A stretch of DNA of 64,000 nucleotides, from positions 1-64,000 of the forward strand of contig NW_020167550.1 in NCBI RefSeq assembly GCF_001641265.1. The letters run 5' to 3'. A program made the translations under genes and the position numbers. This DNA is from Pseudogymnoascus destructans. Its lineage: Eukaryota > Ascomycota > Leotiomycetes > Thelebolales > Thelebolaceae. How positions within the stretch are numbered: position 1 is the stretch's first letter; every line of letters begins with the position of its first letter. This document shows positions 20,471 to 31,800 of the stretch, piece after piece. The notes below the pieces were generated by a model. It was not told where the DNA came from. It did no database searches and saw nothing but the letters and a program-made list of their open reading frames with translations.

Positions 20471-21515
20471 ATGAAGATCATCCAGGCCATTCTTTCCGCC
20501 TTCTGGCTTCTGACTCTCGTCCACGGCGTATTCGGAGTCGGAGTCGGTGGATTTCTCAATGCTGAAGGTGGCGACGATGGCGATAAAGCTGCCGTTGCCG
20601 TTGGTCACGAGGCTCCTTGGTTCACCATCACCCCTCCTTCTCTTCCAACGATCACTGCTTTCTCTCCCGACTTTGGTGGAACCAACAACATCTACAAGAC
20701 CACCCCTGATGTTCCTTCAACCCCGACTGAGACTGAAGCTTCCGCCACTCCTGTTGACACTGCTGCCAGCACTAAGGTCACCGCTAACACTGCTGCCATC
20801 ACTCGACCCATCGACTATCCAACTGCTGTCATCACTCGACCCATCGACTATCCAACTGCTGCCATCCCCGACGTCGTCAACACTCCAGTTGCCAGTGAGA
20901 CCGTCGATATCTGGGTCGTCACCACCGTTTCCGCCTACGTTACGATCTGCCCCAGCCCAACCACCTTCACGCAAGGAGTTCAGACCTACACCATCACCGA
21001 GGCCACCACTCTGACCATCTCCAGTAAGTCCACCCCGTCCCCACCTTCCGACCTCAACTAACCCTTCTCCAGACTGCCCATGCACCATCAGCTACCCTGC
21101 CCCGCCAACCGTTGCCACCAACCCTCCTTCCGTCACCTCGATCCCTGTCCAGCCCATTGGAACTGCTCCCGTCCAGCCTGTTGGATCCGTCCTCACCCCC
21201 AGCGGCAGCCCCATCGTCGTCACCAACAACACCGTCACCCCCATCGTCAACCCTCCAGCTGTCTCCTTCAACTCCACCCGCACGACCTTCATCGCCGTCA
21301 CCGCTCCCCCACCACACGCCACCCAGCCTCTCATCACCCTCGGTGGCAGCACGACTGTCATTCCCACCCCTGTCGCTGAGACTCCCGTCCCAGTGCCCAA
21401 CACCCCGGTGGTCCCAGTGCTGCCGACCCCAACTCCTGCCACTGGAGGCGCGGATCGCATTTTCATTGGCCTTGGTGCTGCGTTCCTCAGCGGGATCGTC
21501 GCGGTCTTCCTCTGA
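20471..21515 (+). CDS. GPI-anchored, Ser/Thr/Pro-rich cell-wall protein
   Basis: Two exons, 20471-21023 and 21073-21515, joined across a 49-nt GT..AG intron. Signal peptide: MKIIQAILSAFWLLTLVHG. The body is rich in Thr, Pro, Val and Ser with likely heavy O-glycosylation. A conserved-looking block VVTTVSAYVTICPSPTTFTQ leads to ITEATTLTISNCPCTISYP, a small Cys motif seen in fungal wall proteins. The C-terminus ends GGADRIFIGLGAAFLSGIVA followed by VFL, a GPI-attachment signal, so the product should be linked to the membrane or wall glucan. An 11-residue unit ITRPIDYPTA(V/A) is duplicated in tandem. No enzymatic domain was seen. Confidence 0.75.
20798..20863 (+). repeat. 33-bp tandem duplication within the GPI-protein gene
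   Basis: Two 33-nt units (20798-20830, 20831-20863) encode ITRPIDYPTAV/A. They are almost identical, so the duplication is recent. Confidence 0.85.
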
Positions 21516-22541
21516 GCGGCGGGTGTGCATCGCCCCTGTGCACATGTTTTATTTGTGTGTGGCTGGCGTGTTTTCAGGCACCATGGCTGTGGAAAAGATG
21601 GATTTGAGTTTGCGAATAATGGAGACTTTTAATGGGATATGAGGATAATGGATGCAGTTTGTTTTGTGCTCTACTTGACCTGATCTTGATTCTTTTGTTC
21701 GGATTCGCTCGATTACTATGGACATGCTGATGATGAGGGATCTGTTATGAATGGGCTGAGATAGGCTAGGGCAATTACTTTAATGCAAACTGCCGTCATT
21801 GAATCTATTCATATCATGCATGTTTATGTGAAATGAAGTGACGGAGTATGAGATGAAGTGAATTTGATATGATGAATTCATACCTGTGCTACCCAGAAGT
21901 GTTCCCAGAGCCTGCGCGTAAATTACACCTTGCGTCGCTGCCCACAGAACCACTCACACTATATGCAGCTCCTACAGCGGCTCAGTCTACCAGGTGAAAC
22001 ACCACTCCAAAGTCGGTCTGGGATTAACAAGGGGAGAAGTATCAAAATACACGAGAAATTCATTAATAGCCTTTTCATCAGTATATTGAATGCAATACGC
22101 TGTTACACTCGCGCCCCTCTGCTGCGTCGCATGTAGAACAGCCCATAGGATTTAAGATAGGTAATAGTATAGTTTGGCGTATGCAAAGATGCTCTAGTAC
22201 TATCTATAGTTGACTTACAAAGTACATGAAAATCATAGAAAAATCCACACAGGCAGATTCTCAAAAGTCCTATTGTAACGCGGGATAACTCATTACCACC
22301 GCCAATTTTAGTCTATACCACCCCATAACCACTACCACTCTCTTCTTCTATAACTTACCCAAAACCCGCCATCCTCAAACAAGCGCCCAATGATACTCAA
22401 AAACGCTCCCATACCAAGTCAAGTCATCCTCAAACAGGGGCCAATAATACTCAAAAACGCCCAATACCAAGTCACTACACCGATGTTTCCGTGTCAGCAA
22501 TGGAATGTGCCAAACGCTACAGTCATCATAGTCCCCGGTCA
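21516..22541. other. Intergenic with a ~52-bp tandem duplication
   Basis: No gene is seen. At 22370-22424 and 22425-22473 a unit CATCCTCAAACAxGxGCCCA..ATACTCAAAAACGC..ATACCAAGTCA occurs twice in tandem with small differences. The part after 21515 is the AT-rich 3' region of the GPI-protein gene. Confidence 0.5.
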
Positions 22542-24980
22542 TTAAAAATTTATACTCACATTAGTCCTCTTCCTGTTGAACGGCCATATATTGAAGCCGC
22601 GGGTCAAACTGTTCGTGGAATACGCCTTCTCGCGGACCCTAATCCCCGACTCCGGCGCAGCATTCGGCACTTCAGTGAGAAGTGGCACAGGAGCACCCGA
22701 GTGCGCAGAAGCAACCACGGGCACGGGCAGAGGGTTAGGCGGGGGCGCTGAAGGAGCCGCCGCGAGGGATGGAGTGAAATGCTCCTCTAGAACACCCCCT
22801 ATAGGTTCAGGCTCCAGTTCTTTAGGTCTCCTCCCTAGCGTAGCAAATTTCGTCATCTTCTCTTTAACCTTCTTGCTTGTTGCCTTGCTAAGTGTTGATA
22901 GCCTGTCCCTTCTCCTCTGCAGCCGGGTATCACGCGCGTTGAAATAGTCCTCAAGCAAGTGCTCCGGGACCCATCGGTGAATGCCCAGACCCTCATGCTG
23001 ACCCTCATTCGGGCTTGCGTTCTGATCTGCGTTCTGGCCTGCGTTCTGGCCTGCGTTCTGGCTCACGTTCTGATCATCGTTCTGACCGTCGATCTGACCC
23101 TTCTTCCGACTCACTTCCTGGCTCACGTTCTGGCTCGCATTCTGCATCTCGGGTTGTCTCGCATCCTGGCCCCCGTCCTGACCCACGCTCTGACCCACGC
23201 TCTGACCCACGCTCTGGCTCCCATCACTGCGCACGGAATTGGATCCTAGTGACCCGGAACTGACACCTCGGTAGTGTCTCACGCCACCTGGACGATGATC
23301 ATATTGCCGGTACCCGCGGCGACGAGAGGGGGGCCTCAGGTACGGGTCCCTGTCATACATTCCACGACCCGCAGCATCAGCAGGCTGGCCTTGCTGGTTA
23401 TTTTGCTGACGGTTTTGGTACTCAGCGAGCCGAGCTAGTGGATGCGTGTATTCTGATGGCCGACCTCTCGGAGGAGGCTGGTTCATGGGCTCTTGCTGCC
23501 CGTGAAAAGAATGCCGAAGTTCTGGTGGCGGTGGTTGCTCAGAAATCTCGGACCTACGATGGCGGTCTTCCGCTCTTGGAGATTGATCGTGAAAAGAAGG
23601 ACGCAACTGTTGTGATGGTGACAGTAACGGCCTCGGGCGGCTAGAAACCGCCGTGGATCCAGAGTTGTGGCGTTCTTCTCGTTGAGGAGCATTGTTTTGC
23701 GATTGTTCCCATGGACGAGAGTTGTCTTGAAATTGGCTTCTTACACAGGAGCTGTCTTGCGATTGTTCCCTTGGACGAGTGCTGCCTTGCGATTGTTCTC
23801 TTTGGCGATTGTTGTCCTGCGATTGATCTCCTGAAGGAGTGTCACCTTGCGACAGGTCTATTGAAGGAACATCATCATCTGATTGCCCTCCTAGAAAAAA
23901 AACACTGCCGCGCCGCCCACTGCCACCCCTTAAGCTCAGATAAGGTATGATGCGCGTCTTGATTCTGGCTCCTCTAGAAAGCTTCTCGGGAACCGACTCC
24001 TCCGCCGCAGGTTCTGGAAGTCTAGCTGGTGGACATTCATTTTCGCCAGGGTTAGCTTCAGACCTAATACCAATGCGGACCATAGCTCCTCTTATCCATT
24101 CTCTATCCTCCTGTACAACTTCCCTCAAGGTCTGTCTCGCAGAAGCAATCCGCTGGCGTATTGTCCTTGTATTTCGTGCATGCGGGTCAGGATTAAACGC
24201 GCCTTGTGCAGGATTAGCCTGGCGCGGAGGCGGAGGAATATAATTAGGCTCCTCGTCCCACAGAGGCGGTGCTGGAGTAATTTCATCATCCTGGTTGACC
24301 AGGTCCTTGTCCTTTATTTTTCTCCAAGATCGAGATTTTCTCTCGTCAGTATTCATCAGCACAGAAGATTCCGAGTTCGTGCTATCACTCGGTTCTGGGA
24401 CGGGTTCAGGTGAAGGGAGGCGAGAGTCTCGTTTATTGATTCCGATTAAGTGCCCCTCATCAGGAAATTTATTGGCATTGCTCTCATCGCTGACAGGCTC
24501 AGAGCCAGATCCAAGACTCATTGATGTCACCGAATTTGCGCCATCCATTGATATAGGCGGCGCAGTAGGGCTGGGTCCTCGCCATTCAGTTGGTTCTTCT
24601 AGCAGAGACGAGGACATCTGTGCGTGATTGACGAAATTCGGTGAACCGTCAGGGAAAATCATGCCTTCGCGTCTCGCAACTCCCAGCGTGGATGGCATTT
24701 CGAACTCCAGTATGTGTATCATTTCTGGCAGGCCACCGTTCTCGACTTCTGGGGCGTCCTCTCTAATGCTATCTTCTTCCCACTGGGGATCTATTCCAAT
24801 ATTGCCGCTCATATTGATACGACCTGCGTCCTCTCTAAGGATATCATGGAAGATAAAGACGGGAGGATATTCTGAGGGATTTAACGTTGATATCCAAAGT
24901 TGGCCGTCCCAGCTGTATTTATATGTAAATAATCTGCTCTCGTATTCTTGATCTTGATTACAAAGTGGTGGTACTGACAC
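22542..24980 (-). CDS. Large disordered Gln/Asn/Ser-rich protein of unknown function
   Basis: One open frame of up to 812 codons. The frame runs past 24980 without an ATG; the first in-frame ATG is at 24812, so the true start is either 24812 or lies in an unseen upstream exon. No domain is recognised. The first 50 residues (ESRLFTYKYSWDGQLWIS) look folded; the rest is low complexity. About a dozen-residue repeats with REQSQ/EQSQN sit in the middle, then GQSVGQSVGQ and GQNxxQNxSQNAGQNAGQ four-residue repeats, encoded by near-perfect DNA repeats (22990-23215). The C-terminus is basic and ends RGFNIWPFNRKRTNVSINF. Such composition suggests a scaffold or condensate-forming protein, but this is a guess. 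Confidence 0.55.
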   Translation of the reverse strand: MSVPPLCNQDQEYESRLFTYKYSWDGQLWISTLNPSEYPPVFIFHDILREDAGRINMSGNIGIDPQWEEDSIREDAPEVENGGLPEMIHILEFEMPSTLGVARREGMIFPDGSPNFVNHAQMSSSLLEEPTEWRGPSPTAPPISMDGANSVTSMSLGSGSEPVSDESNANKFPDEGHLIGINKRDSRLPSPEPVPEPSDSTNSESSVLMNTDERKSRSWRKIKDKDLVNQDDEITPAPPLWDEEPNYIPPPPRQANPAQGAFNPDPHARNTRTIRQRIASARQTLREVVQEDREWIRGAMVRIGIRSEANPGENECPPARLPEPAAEESVPEKLSRGARIKTRIIPYLSLRGGSGRRGSVFFLGGQSDDDVPSIDLSQGDTPSGDQSQDNNRQREQSQGSTRPREQSQDSSCVRSQFQDNSRPWEQSQNNAPQREERHNSGSTAVSSRPRPLLSPSQQLRPSFHDQSPRAEDRHRRSEISEQPPPPELRHSFHGQQEPMNQPPPRGRPSEYTHPLARLAEYQNRQQNNQQGQPADAAGRGMYDRDPYLRPPSRRRGYRQYDHRPGGVRHYRGVSSGSLGSNSVRSDGSQSVGQSVGQSVGQDGGQDARQPEMQNASQNVSQEVSRKKGQIDGQNDDQNVSQNAGQNAGQNADQNASPNEGQHEGLGIHRWVPEHLLEDYFNARDTRLQRRRDRLSTLSKATSKKVKEKMTKFATLGRRPKELEPEPIGGVLEEHFTPSLAAAPSAPPPNPLPVPVVASAHSGAPVPLLTEVPNAAPESGIRVREKAYSTNSLTRGFNIWPFNRKRTNVSINF

Positions 24981-25113
24981 TATTCTTGGAGATATTGCAA
25001 TATAATCAGGCGATTTTTAGAAAAATACCAAATAACAACAACACAGCAAAACCAAACCAAATCACACCACACTACACCACCCCACCCGCCGCACAAAATA
25101 ACAACATCACCAC

Positions 25114-25522
25114 CATGGCAGATAAACCCTCATTCTCCCCCGCAATCCCAATCCCCTACGTCCTCGACGTCTAAGCACGCACCAAAGCACTCCAATGCTA
25201 CCTCGACCCAAACAACCCCAACTACCAGCCAGAACGGCAGCACCAGAACATCAGGTCTGTCATCAAGCTATATGAAGAGGGAAAGATTGACGAGCTGAAG
25301 CCTACTACTATCATTGATGGCAAAATTGCGCCGTATGAAGACTCATTCACTTCCAAGAGTGGAAGTTGGACTGAGGTGCGTTTTATTTTATTTGTCTAGT
25401 GTTAGGGGTTATGTGAAAGGCTTCTTCTAGGAAATCCTTGTGGGGGATGGAATGGGTCTAGGGAAGACCTACACAGCGATTATTATGTACTCATCTGACG
25501 ACGCTGTAGAGTATGCTTTTTG
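25114..25522 (+). pseudogene. 5' fragment of an SNF2-like helicase gene
   Basis: ATG 25114 opens MADKPSFSPAIPIPYVLDV and meets a stop after 19 residues. In the same frame, sequence continues YLDPNNPNYQPERQHQNIRS, LYEEGKIDELKPTTIIDGKI and YEDSFTSKSGSWTE to a normal-looking intron (25375-25431), then EILVGDGMGLGKTYTAIIMY, a Walker A motif like the DEMGLGKT of SNF2 ATPases, and stops at 25522. The rest of the ATPase is absent, so this is a truncated, nonsense-mutated copy. The parent gene is not in the window. Confidence 0.55.
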
Positions 25523-26107
25523 AACGTGGTTCACTGGGATATTTACGATGACAGCATATGTTGCGCTGATGAAGGATGAGCGGTGACAAGAATCCATGAC
25601 TGGTGAGAATTCATACAGATGAGAATCATAATCGGTGACAGACTGAGGATTGGCACCAGGCGCCTGTGATAGCATTGCGGCGGATCTCTGTACTCAAGTA
25701 ATAACCAAGAGATCCATCCCTTTGCTCCAGTCGTTACAGGGAGACGTAGCCTTTACCCTCATGCCAACAGTTGTGCTTTGCCTCTTATATATTTGCTGAG
25801 GGAATAAAGGGGGCTTGTATCGCGAACAGTGCCGGAGACTATGTATGTTAAAAGTTTTGGCAGTCTTTAATCAAGACCCGGTGATAACTGGTATCTCATC
25901 TTATTATTCCTCACGATTGTGAACGCCGTATATAACCAGCATATCCCTCCATGACGCCTTCCTGCCCCAACCCCTTGTGGCATTATCATAGCCCATTTGT
26001 CCTCGTCTATCCTTCCCATGCACCATCCATCACCCCGAAAACCATCAATACCATCCATGTACATACTATCATCACACATCCTCTACAATCCCCACATGCC
26101 CGCCAAT
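25523..26107. other. No gene seen
   Basis: Unassigned sequence between the helicase fragment and the 3' end of MCM5; the right part is probably MCM5 3' UTR. Confidence 0.4.
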
Positions 26108-28372
26108 TTAAACCGCACTCCTGAAAACCTGCGACCCCTGGTTCCGGAATTGTACCTTCTCCCTCCGCTGCAGCACCAACAGAGCCCTATTAAGCCCCGC
26201 CTCCGTGTACCCCTTCCGCTCGACAAACTCCCTCTTCAGCGTCGCCAAACTGGTACTCCACCCAAGAGGCAGACGCCTCTTGAGCTCAACATCCAGCTTC
26301 AAGACCTCCTCATTCAGCTCCTTCGATCCCTGGCTCTTCCCCTGGTTAACCGCATCCATCGTCGACGCCAAGAACAGCCTGATCGCCTCAGAAACATGCT
26401 CCGTAGTCGCCACAGGCGAGAGCGTCATCTTCGCCAGCCCCTCGGAAATACGAATGATAGCCTCCAGCTGACGGACCGTGATGGGGATGGAGCTGCGCTG
26501 GTTGCTCTCCAGCTCGCCGGCGTGGACCTGCTTGCGGAGCTGCACGAAGTGGCTAGATAGCTTCTCAGCCGCCTCGGGACTGAGGCGCGGCGCGCACCGC
26601 GTCTTGCAGTAGTTGATGTACCGCTTCATCTTGTCGACGGGGATCACGGACTCCACCTGGTCTTCGGCGCCGCGGCCGCCCATGTGGATCCCCATGACAT
26701 GCTTGGCGATGCGTTCGTCACGGCCGCGCTCGTGCTCGTCGCGCACAATGAAGATCATGTCGAAACGCGAGAGGATGGTGGTTTGGAAGTCGATGTTCTC
26801 GCCGGGGCTCTTGAGGTCGTCGTAGCGGCCGAAAATTGGGTTGGCGGCTGCTAGCACGGAAGTCCTGGCGTTGAGGATGGTGGTGATGCCGGCTTTGGCG
26901 ATGGAGATGGTTTGCTGCTCCATGGCTTCGTGGATTGCGACTCGGTCCTCGTCGCGCATCTTGTCGAACTCATCGATGCACACGACGCCTCCGTCGGCGA
27001 GAACCATGGCTCCGCCTTCGAGGTAGAATTCACGGGTGGAGTGGTCGCGCTGGACAGACGCCGTGAGACCAGCGGCGGAAGAACCTTTACCGGATGTGTA
27101 GATGGCGACTGGGGCAACCTTCTCGACGAACTTTAGCAGCTGGGATTTGGCCGTTCCCGGGTCTCCTAGAAGCAGAACGTTGATGTCGCCACGAAGTTTC
27201 ATTCCATCCGGCAGAATTTTCTTAGAGCCGCCAAAAAGGAGACATGCAATCGCCTTCTTAATATCTCTGTTTCCGTAAATTGAAGGTGCAATGCAGTCCG
27301 CTAAGACGTTGTAGAGGTCGGGCATGCGGCTCATCTCGAGGAGCTCAGCCTCTTCCTCTTCTGTCAGGGTGGAATTTCCTTTGGCTGTTTGGTCGACGTC
27401 GCTGTCGATTCCAACTGCTCTTAAGTAAGGTGTTCTAATTGCTACAGCTGATGTGGTTGTAGCGGCCTTGGAAGCCTTTGATTGAAAAATAGAGCTGATG
27501 CCCGTTATTGTGCATCTTGACCCAGGAACAACGCGGTTTGTAAGATAACGATCGGCTGAGATGAGAACATGTCGAGGAAGCTCTCCCACCGGAACTTGGT
27601 CAGGAGCTTCCTGGAGCTTGAGGATCTGTTGGTCCACGAATTGGCATTTCTCGTGGACGATAAAATATGGGTCCATAGGACAGTTGTCAGACACTCCATC
27701 CCGACTTCTTCCACAATTCCTAGGCAATGTGACACCTGCAAATCCACCTCCAACTGATATGGTTTGTGTGTGCGAGCAATTCTTGCATTGGACATGGACC
27801 ACTGTCGACTTTGATGAGAGTATCGAGGCACCGATGACAATGCCAGGAACCCTCACGAGCTGAGATATCTTTACGGCGTTAAGATCACGGATCGAGAGCT
27901 CCGCGGCGTTAGAGTGAATGAGAAGTTGATGTTCGGGAAGGTCAATTTTCTTTTGGGCTGCGTATATACTCCGGTGCGTGCAGTTTTTGAGGGCTGCTTC
28001 AAACTGGGAGCCAGTCAGTATTGCAAACACTATGTGAGATAGGGAGGGAATAATACCAGAGGAATAATCTCTGCGGGCTCAGTGACCAGCTTGTGTGCGA
28101 GCTCTTCGTTGAATGAGATCAAATGGCCGATATCGACGTCACAGAAGTATTGTTTCTTCATCACATTTGCGCGAAGTTGGTCTCTGCGCAAGGTTAGAAC
28201 ATGAATATGAGCTATCCTAGTGAGCTTCTTACCTGTAAATAAATGCGGTTCCTAGTTGGAACTCCAGGATGAATTTTTGCAGTTTCAACAGGATCTGCCC
28301 GCGAACTTCACCGTCTTCTTCGCCATAGTTTGGCTGGTACACGCTCGTCGTATATACCGATTGGCGATCCAT
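26108..28372 (-). CDS. MCM5: DNA replication licensing factor MCM5
   Basis: Subunit of the MCM2-7 replicative helicase, loaded at origins in G1 and active in S phase in the nucleus. Exons: 28233-28372, 28057-28183 and 26108-28003 with GT..AG introns of 49 and 53 nt; total 720 residues, the family norm. The start MDRQSVYTTSVYQPNYG and CDVDIGHLISFNEELAHKLV are typical of Mcm5. The N-terminal zinc/OB region contains CKNCSHTQTISVGGGFAGV with a Cys-pair finger. The AAA+ core has Walker A GDPGTAKSQLL near residue 370, Walker B VVCIDEFDKM and the arginine-finger motif LSRFD. The C-terminal winged-helix ends VQFRNQGSQVFRS. It is divergent with VPS54; the 500-bp gap holds ACGCG boxes (see 28498-28552). 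No defects were found. Confidence 0.95.
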
Positions 28373-28497
28373 ATTGCGGGCCTTATGAAAGTATGAAATC
28401 AACAGTATAGTCCTCGTTGGCCCTGGCGCAAAGGTCGTAAAGTTGAAGCGTTAAACCGTTGATGTTGGAGGAGATGGCGGGGGTGGCACAAGGGGGA

Positions 28498-28552
28498 ACG
28501 CGTCTTTTGAAAGGGAGGATTTAGAGTCTTGACGCGACGCGATTTGTCGCGT
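28498..28552. promoter_or_regulatory. Cluster of MBF/DSC1-type cell-cycle boxes upstream of MCM5
   Basis: ACGCGT at 28498-28503, ACGCGACGCGA at 28532-28542 and TCGCGT at 28547-28552, about 125-180 bp upstream of the MCM5 ATG. In yeasts, ACGCG(T) boxes bound by MBF/DSC1 drive G1/S transcription. The boxes lie also 320-370 bp upstream of VPS54, but MCM5 is the likelier target. Confidence 0.6.
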
Positions 28553-28870
28553 AAAGTGGCTGCAGGAGTGACTTGTCAAGGCAGTTCTTCAGATGAGGCT
28601 GTGCGGCTAAAATGCGCTACGGTGACCCAGGTCCGTCAATAGAGCAAGACAAAGGGACAAAGTCCATAAGTTACCAGGAAATATAATAGAGCCCATTGTA
28701 CAGCCTATACAACTTCGTGTCGCACTCTACGCCTATATTCGAAGTGCACAATTCTTAATTCTTCAATATCCAATTGCTAGGTATGGCGCCTCGGTGACGG
28801 ATCGCTGGATGTCAACAATACCGGAGAGTAGCAGCTCTTGCGCGGCCTCGGTGGCCTCAAACTCAACGCC

Positions 28871-31800
28871 ATGTCCGCCTCAAACCCTCGAAAGTCCCCC
28901 GGGAGTTCCACGTCCCCGCTATCTCATGGGCAAAGCCAGAGCGAATATGCGTTCCCGCGATACGATCCTCCCTCTAGAAATAGCTCTACCACCCGCTACA
29001 ACTCCCGGCGCCTGTCGACGGCGAGCTCCGTAACGTCAATAGGAGGGGCCCTGGACTCCTCGTCAGGACCGTGGTCGGAAACAGTGAGAGAAGCAGGACA
29101 GAATGGTGGGCTGACCGCTGTGTGACGAGCTTGTTACAGCAGCTAACAATTCTTCAGCTATATCGACACTCCTGCAGCCGCCAATTGTGAGAACAGGCCT
29201 AATCGCCCATACTTCAGCTCCAGTGTCCAGTGCGCATAAACCACCGACCGCTCGAGATATCCCGCCAGTAACGCTCACAAATATCCCCCATGTTGATCCG
29301 GCGGAATTCAAGCCGTATCTGGCGCAGATTAGCGCACTCTCGGACTCCCTACAGCGGGCGAAGGATAGCGAAGACGAGGAGGGATTGCGGATAATACGAC
29401 GGGGGGGTAATAAGAGTGACGAGTTTGCGGATTTACTGGAATCAAACGATAAAGGAGAGCCAGATATATCGAGGCAGTCGTCCTTGGCGTCATTGTCATC
29501 GTTGACACCCAATGATTCGCAATCACCCAGAAGACGTTCAAGTGCTGGACCTGGGAAACGAGCCGCCCAAGGTCCTGCGCCCCTCGCGACAATACCCACC
29601 GTTTATTTCGACGATGACTTTCGTCTTGAGAATCCTCGAATTTTTGACGTCGTCAGCGAACGGTCGGAAGTCGTCCGACCAGCTCCAGGGGCGCCAGAAG
29701 AGCGAAAACAGTCAAACGGAAATGTAGCCGGCCCCAGAAAGGCTCTGGCGACAAACGCAATATTACAAGAGAAACTATCGTGGTATATGGACACAATCGA
29801 GGTGCACTTGATTTCCGCAATCTCGACTGCATCCTATTCCTTTTTTGCTGCTCTCGGCTCGTTGCGTGAGCTACACTCTGAAGCTGCAGATTCCGTCGCC
29901 AGAATAAAGCAGCTGCGTGACGAGTTGGACGAACTTGACAAGGAGATGGCATTGGGAGGCATGGAGATTGTCAAGCAAAGACGTCGACGAGAGAATCTCA
30001 AACAGCTGGCAGATGCCGTTCAGCAGCTAAAGTCCGTCGTAGCTGGCCTAGGCCTTTGTGAATCCTACGTCGAAAGTGATGAGGTGGAGCGAGCACTTGA
30101 CACGATAGATGCCCTTGAGAGGCTTATCCATGGCGAGCAGCTGCAAGGAGATGCCAAAGTGCTGGATGTTCCCGTGCAGGACCAACTGCGCGACCTTTCA
30201 GGGGCAACAGCTTTACAAGGAGTCGACAATGATCTCACTGTTCTGCGGTTTCGAATTGGTAAGACATTTGAATCGAGATTTATCAAATCAATGCTTAGCG
30301 ACATCAGACAACACATTGAATCCACGCCGGTCAACGATACCCTACAACGGTGGAGCAATGCTTCACAAAGGACGCGGGGCGGGCATAATCGCGAGAAGTC
30401 CGCGTTTCCTTCGTACTTGACGACGAACAACGAGTTCAGAGCCGATCTGTTATCAAATATCAATGGTCTCTATCGGGCTAACCACACATCTTCGGCTACG
30501 ACAGCATATCGCGATGCTGTCTTGCACGAGATAAAATCGATCATCAAACGGCCATTACCTAGCTCCAATGACGATGATACGGATTCCGTGATGTCAATGT
30601 CTACTGTGGGGGGAAACAAACCACGCAGCCAACAAGACAGATCTGCTATCCTGGCTCGCAATTTACGGAATTTAGATCCCGAGTCAGCTGAAGAGACTCT
30701 GGTGAAGATTTATATTGGTGTCGGAGAAACCCTGAGGAGAGTGGGAACTCAAGTGAAGGTGCTACTTGATGTAACAAGTACATTGGATGGATCATCACCG
30801 GGTTCGCCTCCTCCAGGGTCGCCTTCAATAGGAGGACCCAGGTCACCCCCTCGGACACCAAATCTTGGGTCAATTGAAGACCGTGTTAGCGGTGGCAAGG
30901 CGACCGAGGAAAGGAGACATATACAGGAGGAGTTACATCAAGCCCTCGACATGTCGAATCTTCTTGGCCAAGTCGTGGATATTGCACAGAACCAGATCGT
31001 CAAGGTACTCAGAGTCCGCACGGAGCAAAGCGTCCGCCAACAGCCGACACGATTCCTGCGATACTTCACGCTCAACCTTCTCTTTGCCAACGAATGCGAA
31101 GCTGTATCAGGCAGGAGCGGAACAGTTCTGAAGAATGTCGTGAACAATCAGATCAAAGACTTCATACAACTCCTCAGCAACTCGCAGCAGCAAGCCCTAG
31201 CTCAAGGAATGGACGCCGACCTCTGGGCCGCAAAAGACTTCACCGAGAGCGACGGCGTCTACCTAGAACGCATCCTCGAAGGCAGCGATCGCGACCCCGC
31301 CGCCTGGAGCATCGGCAGCAAAGTCTGGCTCCCCTACGACGAATCCAACGACTCCACCCTCCCCGACGGCGCCCCCACCCCCGCCGACCCCTCCCAAACC
31401 GCCTCAGCGCGCGAGAAAATCCGCCCCGCAACCATCGAGGCAGAGACCTTCCTCCTCCCCGCGTCCGCCATCATCTGCCTCCGCGGCCTCTCCCCCTACC
31501 TCGAGCTCATCACCGGTATCCCCTCTCTCACCTCGGATGTCTCCCCCCTCCTCCTCGCCTACATCCAACTCTTTAACAGCCGCTGCACGCAGCTCATCCT
31601 CGGCGCCGGCGCCACTAAGATCGTCGGCCTCAAAAATATCACAACCAAGCACCTCGCGCTCGCCTCACGCGCCCTTGGCTTCGTCGCAACGCTGATTCCG
31701 CACCTCCGCGAATTTGTGCGTCGGCACCTCGGCGCCGGCGCATCGGCTGCGGGTCTAATGGGCGAGTTCGACAAGGTGCGCCACGTGCTGCAGGAGCACC

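Noticed and set aside
31240..31652. Arg- and Glu-rich frames antisense to VPS54
   Set aside because: Shadows of a GC-rich coding stretch of VPS54.
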